Below, piece after piece: positions 1-9,600 of a stretch of DNA of 64,000 nucleotides. The stretch is from Gordonia aichiensis NBRC 108223 (GTDB lineage: Bacteria; Actinomycetota; Actinomycetes; Mycobacteriales; Mycobacteriaceae), in the NCBI RefSeq assembly GCF_000332975.1, contig NZ_BANR01000026.1:1-64000 (forward strand). The letters run 5' to 3'. The translations under genes were made by a program, and so were the position numbers. Each line of letters starts with the position of its first letter. Position 1 is the first letter of the stretch. The notes under the pieces are model-generated. The model was not told the origin of the DNA. It made no database searches and worked only from the letters and a program-made list of their open reading frames with translations.

Positions 1-1
1 T

Positions 2-1279
2 GCACCACCCGCGCCGCCCGCCGCGTCACCGGCCCCCGCAGCCGCGCCTGCTGCGCCGGCGCGGGTGACCAAGGTGTTCTGGTACACCGATCGTCGAGTC
101 GCGTTGTGGGTGCACTCGCCCGCGATGAACACCGATATCCAGGTGCAGATCCTGCTCGCCCGCGACTGGTGGGCTCATCCGGACGCGAAGTTCCCGCAAC
201 TGACCATGCTCGACGGTCTGCGCGCGCAGGACGATCAGAGCGGATGGGTACTCAACACCAACGTCGTCGACTTCTACAAGGACAAGAACGTCAACGTCGT
301 ACTGCCGATCGGCGGTGAGTCGAGCTTCTACACCGACTGGAAGCAGCCCGACCGCGGCAAGACCTACAAGTGGGAGACCTTCCTCATCCACGAGCTGCCC
401 CCGATCCTCGAAGGTGACTGGCGTTCGACGGACGTCCGCGGCATCGAGGGACTCTCGATGGGTGGCACCGGCGCGATGATGCTCGCCGCGCGCAATCCGG
501 GCTTCTACAAGTTCGCGGCGTCGTTCTCGGGCATCTTGCAACTGACGTCGACCGGCATGCCGCAGGCAATCCAGTTCGCTCAGCGCGATGGTGGTGGCTA
601 CAACTCGATGAACATGTTCGGTCCGCCGAGCGACCCGGCCTGGAAGGAGCACGATCCCTTCCTGATCGCTGACAAGCTTCGCGGTACGAGCCTCTACATC
701 TCGTCGGGCAACGGTCTCGTCGGACCGCACGACAAACCGTCGGACATCCCGCTGCTCGCCACGAACTACTCGGGAGTCGGGCTGGAGCTGCTCAGTCGTG
801 TGACCTCACAACAGTTCGCGATCAAGCTCAACGAACTCGGCATCCCGGGCCAGGCGGTCTACCGGCCGTCGGGAACCCACACCTGGGCCTACTGGGAGTT
901 CGAGATGGCGCAGGCGTGGCCACAGGCTGCGGCGGCGCTCGGGCTCGGCGGTGACAAGGTCGCGTGCCGTCCGTCGGCGGCATTCAAGAAGGTCGCCGAT
1001 GCCAACAAGCTCGGTGGTTGCCTCACACCCGAGTACGCGGTGCCCGGTGGACGCGCGCAGGACTTCTCCAAGGGGCGCGTGATCACCGGTCCGAAGGGGC
1101 CGAAGGAGATCGCGGGAGCGATCGGCGGTGCGTACGCGTCGATCGGTGGCCCCGGCGGGAAACTGGGTCTGCCGACCAGCGACGAGCTGCCCACTAAGGA
1201 CGGCAAGGAACGCTTCAACACCTTCGAGCACGGCAAGATCTCCTGGACCGCCAAGGGCGGGACGGTCATCGGCAAGTGA
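2..1279 (+). CDS. Antigen 85-type mycolyltransferase with C-terminal LGFP repeat (5' end outside window)
   Basis: The frame is open from base 2, so the start and signal peptide lie to the left of the window. It begins with an Ala/Pro-rich linker of about 20 residues. The alpha/beta-hydrolase domain has the nucleophile motif GLSMGG (Ser codon at 455-457) and a catalytic His in SGTHTWAYW (codon at 878-880). The last 55 or so residues form an LGFP-type repeat (IGGPGGKLGLPTSDE), a cell-wall anchoring module seen on mycolyltransferases of Corynebacterium, Gordonia and Rhodococcus but not on mycobacterial FbpA/B/C. The family transfers mycolate between trehalose monomycolates and onto arabinogalactan outside the cell. 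Its place ahead of Culp6-FadD32-Pks13-AccD4 matches the conserved mycolate locus. Family assignment is firm; which paralogue it is remains open. Confidence 0.93.
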   Translation, partial: APPAPPAASPAPAAAPAAPARVTKVFWYTDRRVALWVHSPAMNTDIQVQILLARDWWAHPDAKFPQLTMLDGLRAQDDQSGWVLNTNVVDFYKDKNVNVVLPIGGESSFYTDWKQPDRGKTYKWETFLIHELPPILEGDWRSTDVRGIEGLSMGGTGAMMLAARNPGFYKFAASFSGILQLTSTGMPQAIQFAQRDGGGYNSMNMFGPPSDPAWKEHDPFLIADKLRGTSLYISSGNGLVGPHDKPSDIPLLATNYSGVGLELLSRVTSQQFAIKLNELGIPGQAVYRPSGTHTWAYWEFEMAQAWPQAAAALGLGGDKVACRPSAAFKKVADANKLGGCLTPEYAVPGGRAQDFSKGRVITGPKGPKEIAGAIGGAYASIGGPGGKLGLPTSDELPTKDGKERFNTFEHGKISWTAKGGTVIGK

Positions 1280-1285
1280 TCGCGA

Positions 1286-1350
1286 GCAGCCGCACCCGGT
1301 ACCGCGTGTGTTCGCGCGATGGGCACAGGCTCGGTATCGGGTGTGGCTGC
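1286..1350 (+). terminator. Long hairpin after the mycolyltransferase gene
   Basis: Two 19-nt arms (1286-1304 and 1332-1350) pair with only two G-U wobbles across a 27-nt loop, starting 7 nt after the stop codon. No U-tract follows, so it may be a Rho-assisted terminator or an RNA-stabilising hairpin. Confidence 0.5.
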
Positions 1351-1480
1351 GCTGAGATCTCGCTGAGGAATCACGGCATTTCTGCAGGTGACGCGCATTC
1401 GGTGGTCTGTGGCTGTCGGTGAGCGGGGTAGCCTGACACGGTGCCGACAACGCCGGTCGGGTTGTGATGAGGAAGTGATG

Positions 1481-2032
1481 ATGAGGAAGTTCTTCGGGTT
1501 GGGTGTGGTTGTGGCAGGGCTCGCTCTGGCGGGTGGACTGACCGCCTGCTCGGACGATTCGACGGCCAGTGCTCCCATCACGAGTGACCCCGTCACGACG
1601 ACATCGATGTACTCGTCTCCGTCGTCGTCGGCGGCGACGAAGTCGTCGGAGTCGACGAGCGCGTCGTCGTCGGAAGCAGGAGTGGCGGGCACCAAGGTGT
1701 CCGGGTCGACGAGCCTGCCCGCGACAGCACCGAGCAGCGGCACCAAGGTGCCAGACAACTTCCCCGGCCCCGGCGGTGAGCCGGTGAGCGACAAGGGCAA
1801 GAAGTATCTGCAGGCGCTCAAGGACCAGAACATCAGCTTCGCGGGTGACTCCGACAACTCTGTCGCCCTCAACAGTGCCGAGTACGTCTGCGCACAGCAG
1901 TCCAAGGGTGCCGATCCGACGACGGTGAAGGCGTTCGTCACCGCCATGATCGGGCCGAGTTCGAAGAATGCTGCAGAGGCGAACTCGAAGGCGGACAAGG
2001 TCATCAAAGCCGCACGTGACAATTACTGCTAG
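1481..2032 (+). CDS. DUF732-like lipoprotein
   Basis: This 183-residue protein has a clear lipoprotein signal: MRK, a hydrophobic core, then the lipobox LTAC, so it should be anchored to the outer face of the plasma membrane. A Ser/Thr-rich linker of about 70 residues follows. The C-terminal 80 or so residues (YLQALKDQNISF, then an EYVCAQQ cysteine) resemble DUF732, a small domain common in secreted actinobacterial proteins and of unknown function. The ATG at 1481 was chosen because GAGGAA lies 6 nt upstream; the adjacent ATG at 1478 is the alternative. It ends 2 nt before the cutinase-like gene, so the two are probably co-transcribed. In M. tuberculosis this slot holds fbpD instead. Confidence 0.75.
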   Translation: MRKFFGLGVVVAGLALAGGLTACSDDSTASAPITSDPVTTTSMYSSPSSSAATKSSESTSASSSEAGVAGTKVSGSTSLPATAPSSGTKVPDNFPGPGGEPVSDKGKKYLQALKDQNISFAGDSDNSVALNSAEYVCAQQSKGADPTTVKAFVTAMIGPSSKNAAEANSKADKVIKAARDNYC

Positions 2033-2034
2033 GC

Positions 2035-3042
2035 GTGGCAGCCAAGCGAGGCGCCACCGGTCGACGTAAGGGCCGTCGACTGGGCCGGATCGCCCTGTTC
2101 CTAGCCCTTCTCGCCGTGATCGCGATCGTGTTGATCGTGATCTTGGTGATCACCCTGCTCAAGCCGGGGCCGCCGAACATCCCCGGCGGGCAGGGGCCGT
2201 CGACGAGCGCTCCGCCCCCCGGGCGTCCGGAAGCGCAATCCGCCGACTGCCCCGACGTGCTGACGCTCGTCATCCCGGGTACCTGGGAATCGGCTGCCGA
2301 CGACGACCCGATGAACCCGACGGCCAATAAGGCGTCGTTGATGCGACGGGTGTCGACAGCACTGCAGAACGAGTACCCGACCTCGCGTACCGAGGTCTAC
2401 ACGGTGCCCTACATCGCGCAGTTCCGTAATCCGACCAACCTCAACGACCGCCAGGCCGACTACAACGTGTCGCGGAAGCAGGGTTACGACCGTGCCGCGG
2501 CAAAGCTGCGTGCCACCAACGAGAAATGCCCGTTGACGCGCTACGTGATCATGGGCTTTTCGCAGGGTGCGGTGATCGGCGGCGATCTCGCGAGCAATAT
2601 CGGCAATGGGCGGGGGCCGATCGACGCGTCGGATCAGGACCTGGTGCTCGGCGTCGGATTGATTGCCGACGGCCGTCGCGAGAAGGGTAAGCAGAACGAC
2701 ATCGGACCCGACCCCGATGGAGTCGGAGCCGAGGTCGCTCTCGGGGGCATGGGCAAACTGGTCCCGGGCATCACCATGACGGGCCCGCGCAGCGGCGGAT
2801 TCGGTGAACTGCGCGATCGCGTCCAATCCATTTGCGCGCCAGGGGATCTCATCTGTGATTCGCCGACGGTCGCCAATCCGATCGGTGCGGTCGGTCAACT
2901 CGCGGGCGCCATCAACAATCCAGTTCACGCGATGTACGCCACCAAGCGGTACTGGCAGCTCGACGGGAGCAGCGCCACGCAGTGGATGTACGGCTGGGCG
3001 AACAAGGTCATCGCCGACGCCCCCCATCCCGCGCACAACTGA
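2035..3042 (+). CDS. Cutinase-like phospholipase/thioesterase, Culp6 (Rv3802c) type
   Basis: The 335-residue protein has an N-terminal membrane anchor (about residues 18-42), a Pro-rich linker and a cutinase fold with nucleophile GFSQG (Ser176). A late ICAPGD-ICD segment and an NNPVHAMY histidine supply the rest of the triad. Mycobacterial Culp6 (Rv3802c) is an essential envelope enzyme with thioesterase and phospholipase A activity, located beside fadD32-pks13. The same neighbourhood here supports orthology. The GTG start lies 2 nt after the preceding stop. Confidence 0.88.
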   Translation: MAAKRGATGRRKGRRLGRIALFLALLAVIAIVLIVILVITLLKPGPPNIPGGQGPSTSAPPPGRPEAQSADCPDVLTLVIPGTWESAADDDPMNPTANKASLMRRVSTALQNEYPTSRTEVYTVPYIAQFRNPTNLNDRQADYNVSRKQGYDRAAAKLRATNEKCPLTRYVIMGFSQGAVIGGDLASNIGNGRGPIDASDQDLVLGVGLIADGRREKGKQNDIGPDPDGVGAEVALGGMGKLVPGITMTGPRSGGFGELRDRVQSICAPGDLICDSPTVANPIGAVGQLAGAINNPVHAMYATKRYWQLDGSSATQWMYGWANKVIADAPHPAHN

Positions 3043-3272
3043 CCCGGATCCGGCGTCACGGGCCGCGCGTCGACGGTGCGCCGCGCCGGCTACTACGTAC
3101 AACGCCCCGCGCCGCTCCCGACTAGGTCGTCTGTCCCGTTCACGCGCGCCGTGGTCGTGTTTGGGCAGTGCCGTCGACCTGCATTACCGTGGGCGTTCGG
3201 GCACACCGCCCACCAGACCGACCGGTTGCATGACCGGTGACCGCAGTGATGCGTGAGGAGAAGCAGGCGACG

Positions 3273-4259
3273 ATGAGTGACCCCGGGGAACTGCGCAAGT
3301 TCCGGTTCGGAGCCGGCGGCGAGGGCAACAAGGACGAGGGCGGGGCCCGCAAGTTCGTGAAGCTGGCGCAGACCGCGGAAGAGTACGGCTACGACACGTT
3401 CGCGGTACCCGATCACCTCGGCAACCAGGTCGGGCCGCTGGCCGCGCTCGGAGCACTCAGCCAGGCGACGAGCACCATCCGACTGGGGACCTCGGTGCTC
3501 GCGAACGGGTTCCGCCACCCGGCGATCCTGGCCAAGGAGGCCAACACGATCGACGTGCTCAGCAAGGGACGCCTTGAACTGGGCATCGGCGCGGGGTGGA
3601 TGAAAGAAGAGTTCGACAAGGCGGGCATCGAGTTCGAGTCACCCGGAGTGCGCATCCGCAAGCTCGACGAATCGCTGACCGTCCTCGACAAGCTCATGCG
3701 CGGCGAAACCGTCGACTTCGACGGCGAGTTCTATCAGATCCACGGACTCGAGGGCAGCCCTCGACCTCGGCAGGGTCCTCGTCCGCCGATCGCGGTCGGC
3801 GGCGGCGGGCCGAAGATGCTGGCGTTGGCGGCCAAGCACGCCGACATCATCTCCGTCGCGCCCGGCACCACGCCGGACGGCAAGATGAAGCTCTCGGACA
3901 TGACGATCGAGAAGACAGCGGCCCGCGTCGACCGCATCCGCGAGGTCGCGGGCGACCGATTCGCCGACATCGAGTTGAACTGGACCATCGCGGTCATCGT
4001 CATCACCGATGACCGTGAAGCGACGGCGGAGATGGCGCTCAAGGCGCTGGCGCAGGGCTATCCGCCCAACATCGCCCACGACACCGAGTTCACCGTCGAC
4101 GACGTCCTCACGTCGCCCTACATCGCCATCGGTTCGTTCGAGGAGATCGCCGAGCAGATCCGGGAGGTGCGGCGTCGTACGACGATGTCGTACGTCGGGG
4201 TCTTTCCCACCCAGATGGATGCGTTCGCGCCTGTTCTCGCGCAATTGAAGGGGGAGTAA
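3273..4259 (+). CDS. LLM-class (F420-dependent type) oxidoreductase
   Basis: This is a luciferase-like monooxygenase fold of 328 residues. Recognisable parts are the N-terminal strand-helix with FAVPDHLG, the SQATSTIRLGTSVL segment, the GRLELGIGAGW motif, and RPPIAVGGGGPKMLALAAKHAD near the cofactor site. Such proteins in actinobacteria usually use coenzyme F420 and form a large paralogous family; the substrate cannot be read from sequence. The ATG at 3273 (MSDPGELRKF) is used, although GAGGAG lies rather far upstream (12 nt); in-frame ATGs at 3249 and 3237 are alternatives. A 230-nt gap precedes it and a hairpin follows it, so it may be its own transcription unit inside the mycolate locus, where mycobacteria have no such gene. 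Confidence 0.85.
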   Translation: MSDPGELRKFRFGAGGEGNKDEGGARKFVKLAQTAEEYGYDTFAVPDHLGNQVGPLAALGALSQATSTIRLGTSVLANGFRHPAILAKEANTIDVLSKGRLELGIGAGWMKEEFDKAGIEFESPGVRIRKLDESLTVLDKLMRGETVDFDGEFYQIHGLEGSPRPRQGPRPPIAVGGGGPKMLALAAKHADIISVAPGTTPDGKMKLSDMTIEKTAARVDRIREVAGDRFADIELNWTIAVIVITDDREATAEMALKALAQGYPPNIAHDTEFTVDDVLTSPYIAIGSFEEIAEQIREVRRRTTMSYVGVFPTQMDAFAPVLAQLKGE

Positions 4260-4270
4260 GATTGCCGACG

Positions 4271-4297
4271 GCCCATTTCGTCTTCGTCGAAATGGGC
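4271..4297 (+). terminator. Hairpin terminator after the LLM oxidoreductase gene
   Basis: A perfect 10-bp stem (4271-4280 with 4288-4297) encloses a 7-nt loop and starts 11 nt after the stop codon. The stem is partly AT-rich and no long T-run follows. It separates the LLM gene from fadD32, which then has about 235 nt of its own upstream DNA. Confidence 0.55.
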
Positions 4298-4532
4298 TGC
4301 TGTGAATTCGCCTGCCGTACGGCCCGGGATATGTCGGAATTCCGGCGCCGTGAAGGCGCGATTCACCACAAGCCAAGAATTCGGGCAGGTAGCCGAGTGT
4401 GCGCTACCGTGTCACGCGTTGTAGATGCGGACACGACGCCCAGAAGCGTGGTACCTGCGGGGGAGTGCCACGACACCGCGCCGACGAGGCGCACGGACGT
4501 GGTGTCCCGCGAGGGGGCCACAGGAGTAATGG

Positions 4533-6452
4533 ATGCTGAACACAGAATTTGAGCAGTTTCTCGATGAGAGCGGCAACCTGCATTTCACCGAGGACGCGAC
4601 GCTGGTCGACTATGTCGAGCAGAACGTGCGCGATCAGGCTGACACGCTGGCGTACCGCTTCATCGACTACAGCCGCGAGCGCGACGGTGAGGCACAGGAC
4701 CTGACCTGGGCGCAGTTCGGCAAGCGTCTGCGCGCCGTCGCCGCACGTCTGCAGCAGGTCACCAAGCCCGGTGATCGCGTCGCCATCCTGGCCCCGCAGT
4801 CGCTCGAGTACGTCATCGGCTTCTTCTCAGCGCTCTACGCCAGCAACATCGCGGTACCCCTGTTCAGTCCGGATGAGCCTGGCCACACCGACCGCCTGAC
4901 CGCAGTGCTCGCCGACTGTAAGCCGACGGCCATCCTCACCTCCACCAAGTCGGCCGAGGCCGTGCGCGACTTCTTCGCGGGTGTTCCCGCGAAGGAACGT
5001 CCCCGCGTGATCGCGGTCGACGCGGTGCCCGATTCTGTCGGTTCGAGCTGGGTCGCGCCCATCGCGGGCAAGGACCACAACCGCGACACGGTCGCCTACC
5101 TCCAGTACACGTCCGGCTCCACCCGTGTGCCCGCAGGCGTCGAGATCACCTACGAGGCCGTCGCCGCCAACTGCCTGCAGATCTATGACTGCATCGAGAT
5201 CGACCGCAACGCCCGCGGCGTCACCTGGTTGCCGATGTTCCATGACATGGGACTGCTCACCGTGATCCTGCCGGCACTCGGCGGCCGCTACATCACGATC
5301 ATGAGCCCGCAGGCATTCGTGCGCAGGCCGGGTCGCTGGATTAAAGAACTCGCCGCGGCCAGCGACGGTGCGGAAACGTATGCGGCAGCACCCAACTTCG
5401 CCTACGAGCACGCCGCAGCACGCGGGCTGCCCAAGGACGGCGAGAACCTCGACCTGTCGAACGTCATCGGACTGATCAACGGCTCCGAGCCGGTCACCGT
5501 CAGCTCCATGAAGAAGTTCAACGAGGCCTTCGGCCCCTACGGGCTGCCGAAGACGGCGATCAAGCCCTGCTACGGCATGGCCGAGGCCACGCTGTTCGTC
5601 TCCGCCACGCAGCGAAACAACGAGGCCAAGGTCATCTACGTCGACCGCGACGAGCTCAACGCCGGGCACATGAAGATCGTCGACCAGCACGCCCCCAATG
5701 CGGTTGCGCAGGTGTCGTGTGGTCAGGTCGCACTGAGTCAGTGGGCTGCGATCGTCGACGCCGCCGACTACGACGAGACCGGAGAGGCCGTCGAGAAGGC
5801 CGATGGCGAGGTCGGCGAGATCTGGCTACACGGGCTCAACATCGGTGCCGGGTACTGGAACAAGCCCGACGAGAGTGATGCGACGTTCCACAACACCATC
5901 TCCACGCCGCTGGCCGAGGGCAGCCACACCGAGGGCGCACCTGCGGACGCCCAGTGGATGCGCACCGGCGACTACGGGGTCTGGCTCGACGGCGAGCTCT
6001 ACATCACCGGACGCGTCAAGGACCTGGTGATCGTCGACGGCCGCAATCACTACCCGCAGGACCTCGAGTTCAGCGCCCAGGAGGCCAGCCCCGCGCTACG
6101 TCCTGGCTTCATCGCCGCCTTCGCGGTCCCAGCCAATCAACTGCCCGGCGTCGTCTTCGAGAACGCCGCCAGCGGACTGAAGTTCGACGCCGACGACGCG
6201 TCGGAGCAACTCGTGATCGTCGCCGAGCGGGGACCGGGAAAGAAGACCGACCCGCAGGAGATCGCCGACACCGTTCGCGCCGCGCTTGCACAGCGCCACG
6301 GCGTGATGGCACGCGACGTCCTGCTGGTACCCGCGGGATCGATCCCCCGTACGAGCAGTGGCAAGATCGCGCGCCGCGCGACCAAGGCCGCCTACATCGA
6401 CGGGCGACTGCGCGGCGGATACAAGCAGGACGCGTTCCCCGACTCGGTGTAG
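4533..6452 (+). CDS. fadD32: Long-chain fatty-acid AMP ligase FadD32
   Basis: A 639-residue ANL-superfamily fatty-acyl-AMP ligase. The adenylation motifs are in order: [14 protein letters not shown] (P-loop), [19 protein letters not shown], the aspartate of MRTGDYGVW, and [14 protein letters not shown]. The C-terminal subdomain carries [11 protein letters not shown]. FadD32 activates the very long meromycolic acid as acyl-AMP and loads it on the N-terminal ACP of Pks13, which lies directly downstream. The start is secure: AGGAG lies 6 nt upstream of ATG 4533. Length and context match the mycobacterial enzyme closely. Confidence 0.96.
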   Translation: MLNTEFEQFLDESGNLHFTEDATLVDYVEQNVRDQADTLAYRFIDYSRERDGEAQDLTWAQFGKRLRAVAARLQQVTKPGDRVAILAPQSLEYVIGFFSALYASNIAVPLFSPDEPGHTDRLTAVLADCKPTAILTSTKSAEAVRDFFAGVPAKERPRVIAVDAVPDSVGSSWVAPIAGKDHNRDTVAYLQYTSGSTRVPAGVEITYEAVAANCLQIYDCIEIDRNARGVTWLPMFHDMGLLTVILPALGGRYITIMSPQAFVRRPGRWIKELAAASDGAETYAAAPNFAYEHAAARGLPKDGENLDLSNVIGLINGSEPVTVSSMKKFNEAFGPYGLPKTAIKPCYGMAEATLFVSATQRNNEAKVIYVDRDELNAGHMKIVDQHAPNAVAQVSCGQVALSQWAAIVDAADYDETGEAVEKADGEVGEIWLHGLNIGAGYWNKPDESDATFHNTISTPLAEGSHTEGAPADAQWMRTGDYGVWLDGELYITGRVKDLVIVDGRNHYPQDLEFSAQEASPALRPGFIAAFAVPANQLPGVVFENAASGLKFDADDASEQLVIVAERGPGKKTDPQEIADTVRAALAQRHGVMARDVLLVPAGSIPRTSSGKIARRATKAAYIDGRLRGGYKQDAFPDSV

Positions 6453-6627
6453 TGGCGTTCTCGCCGTGTGCGCACCCGTACGTCGTCATCGCGCGTCGTC
6501 GCTGCGTCACTCACATCCCCGCAGTGTGGTGCTCGCACCGTGTGCGCCACTGGTCGCGCTCGTCGCCGACCACTTCTGCCCGCAACCCGCGCAGCTCTTG
6601 CTGCGCCGCCAAGTAGTCTGGTGAGCG

Positions 6628-9600
6628 ATGTCTGAACTGAACAACGAGCCGAACATCGAGCCTGCGGCCGAGGCGCAGAGCCCCGGTACTGATAGCCCCG
6701 GTACTGATAGTCCCGGTACCGATGCCCCCGATACCGACAGCGCCGACGGCGAGACCGCCGGTGGCTTGACCGTCTCGGAGCTGCGGGACTGGCTGCGCGA
6801 ATGGGTCGCCACGTCGACGGGTATCTCCGCCGAGCAGATCTCCGATGATCGCCCGATGGAGGAGTTCGGTCTCTCGTCGCGCGACGCCGTGGCACTCGCT
6901 GCCGACATCGAGGACAAGACCGGCGTCGTGCTGACCGCAACGGTCGCCTACAACCACCCCACCATCGCGATGCTCGCCAAGCGCATCATCGAGGGCGATC
7001 CCGACGAGGGCCTTGACCTCGACGCCGAGACCTTCTGGATTCGCGAACGCGACGCGGCAGACGACATCGCGATCGTCGGCCTGTCGACGCGCTTTCCCAA
7101 GGCGGGGCACACCCCGGACTCCACCTGGGAGGCGCTGATCTCCGGGCGCGACGGCATCTCCGATCTGCCCGAAGACCGCTGGGCGGAGTTCAAGTCCGAT
7201 CCGCGTCTGGCCAAGGTCATCGACGAATCCAACGTCAAGGGCGGTTACCTCGACGACGTCAAGAGCTTCGACGCCGACTTCTTCCAGATGAGTCCGCGCG
7301 AGGTCGAGATGGTCGACCCGCAGCAGCGTCTCGCGCTCGAACTGGCGTGGGAGGCACTCGAGGACGCGCACATCCCGGCCAGCGACCTCAAGGGCGCACC
7401 GGTCGGCGTCTTCATCGGCACGTCGACCAACGACTACCAGCTGCTCGCGGCAATGGGACTCGACGACGGGGCACACGACACCGCCGCCTACGCGCTCACC
7501 GGAACGTCGACGTCGATCGTCGCCAACCGCGTCTCGTACTTCTTCGACTTCCACGGCCCGTCGGTGGCGATGGACACCGCGTGTTCGTCGTCGTTGGTCG
7601 CCGTCCACCAGGCCGTACGCAGCCTGCGGTCGGGCGAATCCGACGTCGCGCTCGCCGGTGGCGTCAACATGATCATCACTCCCGCTGCGACACTCGGCTT
7701 CGACAGCATCGGCGCGCAGGCCAAGGACGGACACATCAAGGCGTTCTCCGCCGATGCCGACGGGATGATCCGCGCGGAGGGCGGCGGTCTGTTCGTGCTC
7801 AAGCGGATGGCCGACGCCCGGCGCGATGGCGACACCGTGCTCGCAGTGGTCGCGGGTTCGGCGGTCAACTCCGACGGTCGCTCCAACGGACTGCCCGCGC
7901 CCAATCCCGAGGCACAGGTGGAGGTGTTGCGCTCGGCGTACACCGACGCAGCGGTCGACCCGCGCAGCGTCGACTACATCGAGGCGCACGGCACCGGCAC
8001 CGTACTCGGCGATCCGATCGAGGCCGACGCGCTCGGGCGTGTGGTCGGCCGCGGTCGCCAGGCCGACGCGCCCGCTCTGCTCGGCTCTGCCAAAACGAAC
8101 TTCGGGCACATGGAATCCGCCGCGGGTGCCGGTGCACTCGCCAAGGTGGTGCTCGCGATGCGGCACGACAAGCTGCCCCCTTCGCTGAACTACTCCGGTC
8201 CCAACCCCTACATCCAGTTCGACGCCGGGCACCTGAAGATCGTGCAGGAGCCGTCCGACTGGCCGCGCTACTCCGGTCACGCCGTCGCGGGTGTCTCCGG
8301 TTTCGGTTTCGGCGGCACCAACGCCCACGTCGTTGTGCGTGAGGTGCTGCCGACCGATCTCGCACCCGTGGTCGAGTCCTCGGTGGCCGACTCTGCGTCG
8401 ACCTCGTCGGCGGAGCCCGTCGTGGCCGCCGGTGATGACGAGGACTTCCTGACCGACGCCGAACGCGCGGTCCTCGCCGCGCAGGCGCCGAAGGATGAGG
8501 CCCCGGCAGAGGCCGTCGACGCCGATCCCGCCGACGGCTTCGCGCCCTGCGCGGTCGAGGGTTCGGTTGTGCCGCTGGTGCTTTCGGGATTCCTGCCGTC
8601 GCGGCGTCGTAAAGCCGCCGCCGACCTGCTCGAGTGGCTCGAATCCGATGAGGGACGCTCGACGCCGCTCGCCGACATCGGGCGCGCGCTGGCTCACCGC
8701 AACCACGGCCGATCACGGTCGGTGGTGATGGCCCGAACGCACGATGACGCGGTCAAGGGTGTGCGTGCCATCGCCGAGGGCAAAGCCACTCCGCTTGTCT
8801 ACTCGGCTGATTCGCCGGATGCGGCGTCGGCGGTGTGGCTGCTCTCGGGCTTCGGTTCGCAGCATCGGAAGATGGCCAAGCAGCTCTACCTCGAGAACCC
8901 GATCTTCAAGAACTACGTCGACCGCGTCGACGAGTACGTCCAGAACGAACTCGGCTACTCGATAGCCGAGATCTTCGTCGACGACGAGCAGACCTACGGC
9001 ATCGAGACCTCGCAGGTCGGTATCTACACCATCCAGGTGGCGCTGGCCGACCTGCTGCGTCATCACGGCGCGGAACCCGGTGTGCTGGTACCCCATTCGA
9101 TGGGAGAGGCATCGGCGGCCTACATCAGCGGAGGGCTCTCGCTCGAGGACGCCACCCGTGTCATCTGTCAGCGCTCGCGGCTGATGGGCGAGGGCGAGGC
9201 CACGCTCACCGGTGACGACATCCGGTTGATGGCTCTCGTCGAGTACAGCGCCGACGACATCAACGACGTCCTGGTCGACTACCCCGATCTCGAGATCTGC
9301 GTGTACGCCGCGCCGACGCACACGGTCATCGGCGGTCCCGAACCGCAGGTCGATGCGATCGTCGCCCGCGCGGAGGCCGAGGGCAAGTTGGGCCGCAAGC
9401 TGCAGACCAAGGGTGCGAGCCACACGTCGCAGATGGACCCCCTGCTCGGTGAATTGTCATACGAGCTCACCGGAATCGAGCCGAAGCGACTCGAGACCGG
9501 CTTCTACAGCTCGGTCGACCGCGAGGCCTTCTACCGTGCGGGCCACGAGCCCGTGCACACCATCGACTACTTCCTCAAGGGGCTGCGCCACAGCGTGTGG

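Noticed and set aside
4262..4552. Small gene between the LLM gene and fadD32
   Set aside because: It starts at a hairpin terminator and overlaps the fadD32 start; no ribosome site and no family-like sequence.
6511..8706. 731-codon open frame antisense to pks13
   Set aside because: It lies opposite the ACP-KS part of pks13, has no ribosome site and a low-complexity Arg/Val/Gly composition, as expected for the complement of a high-GC gene.
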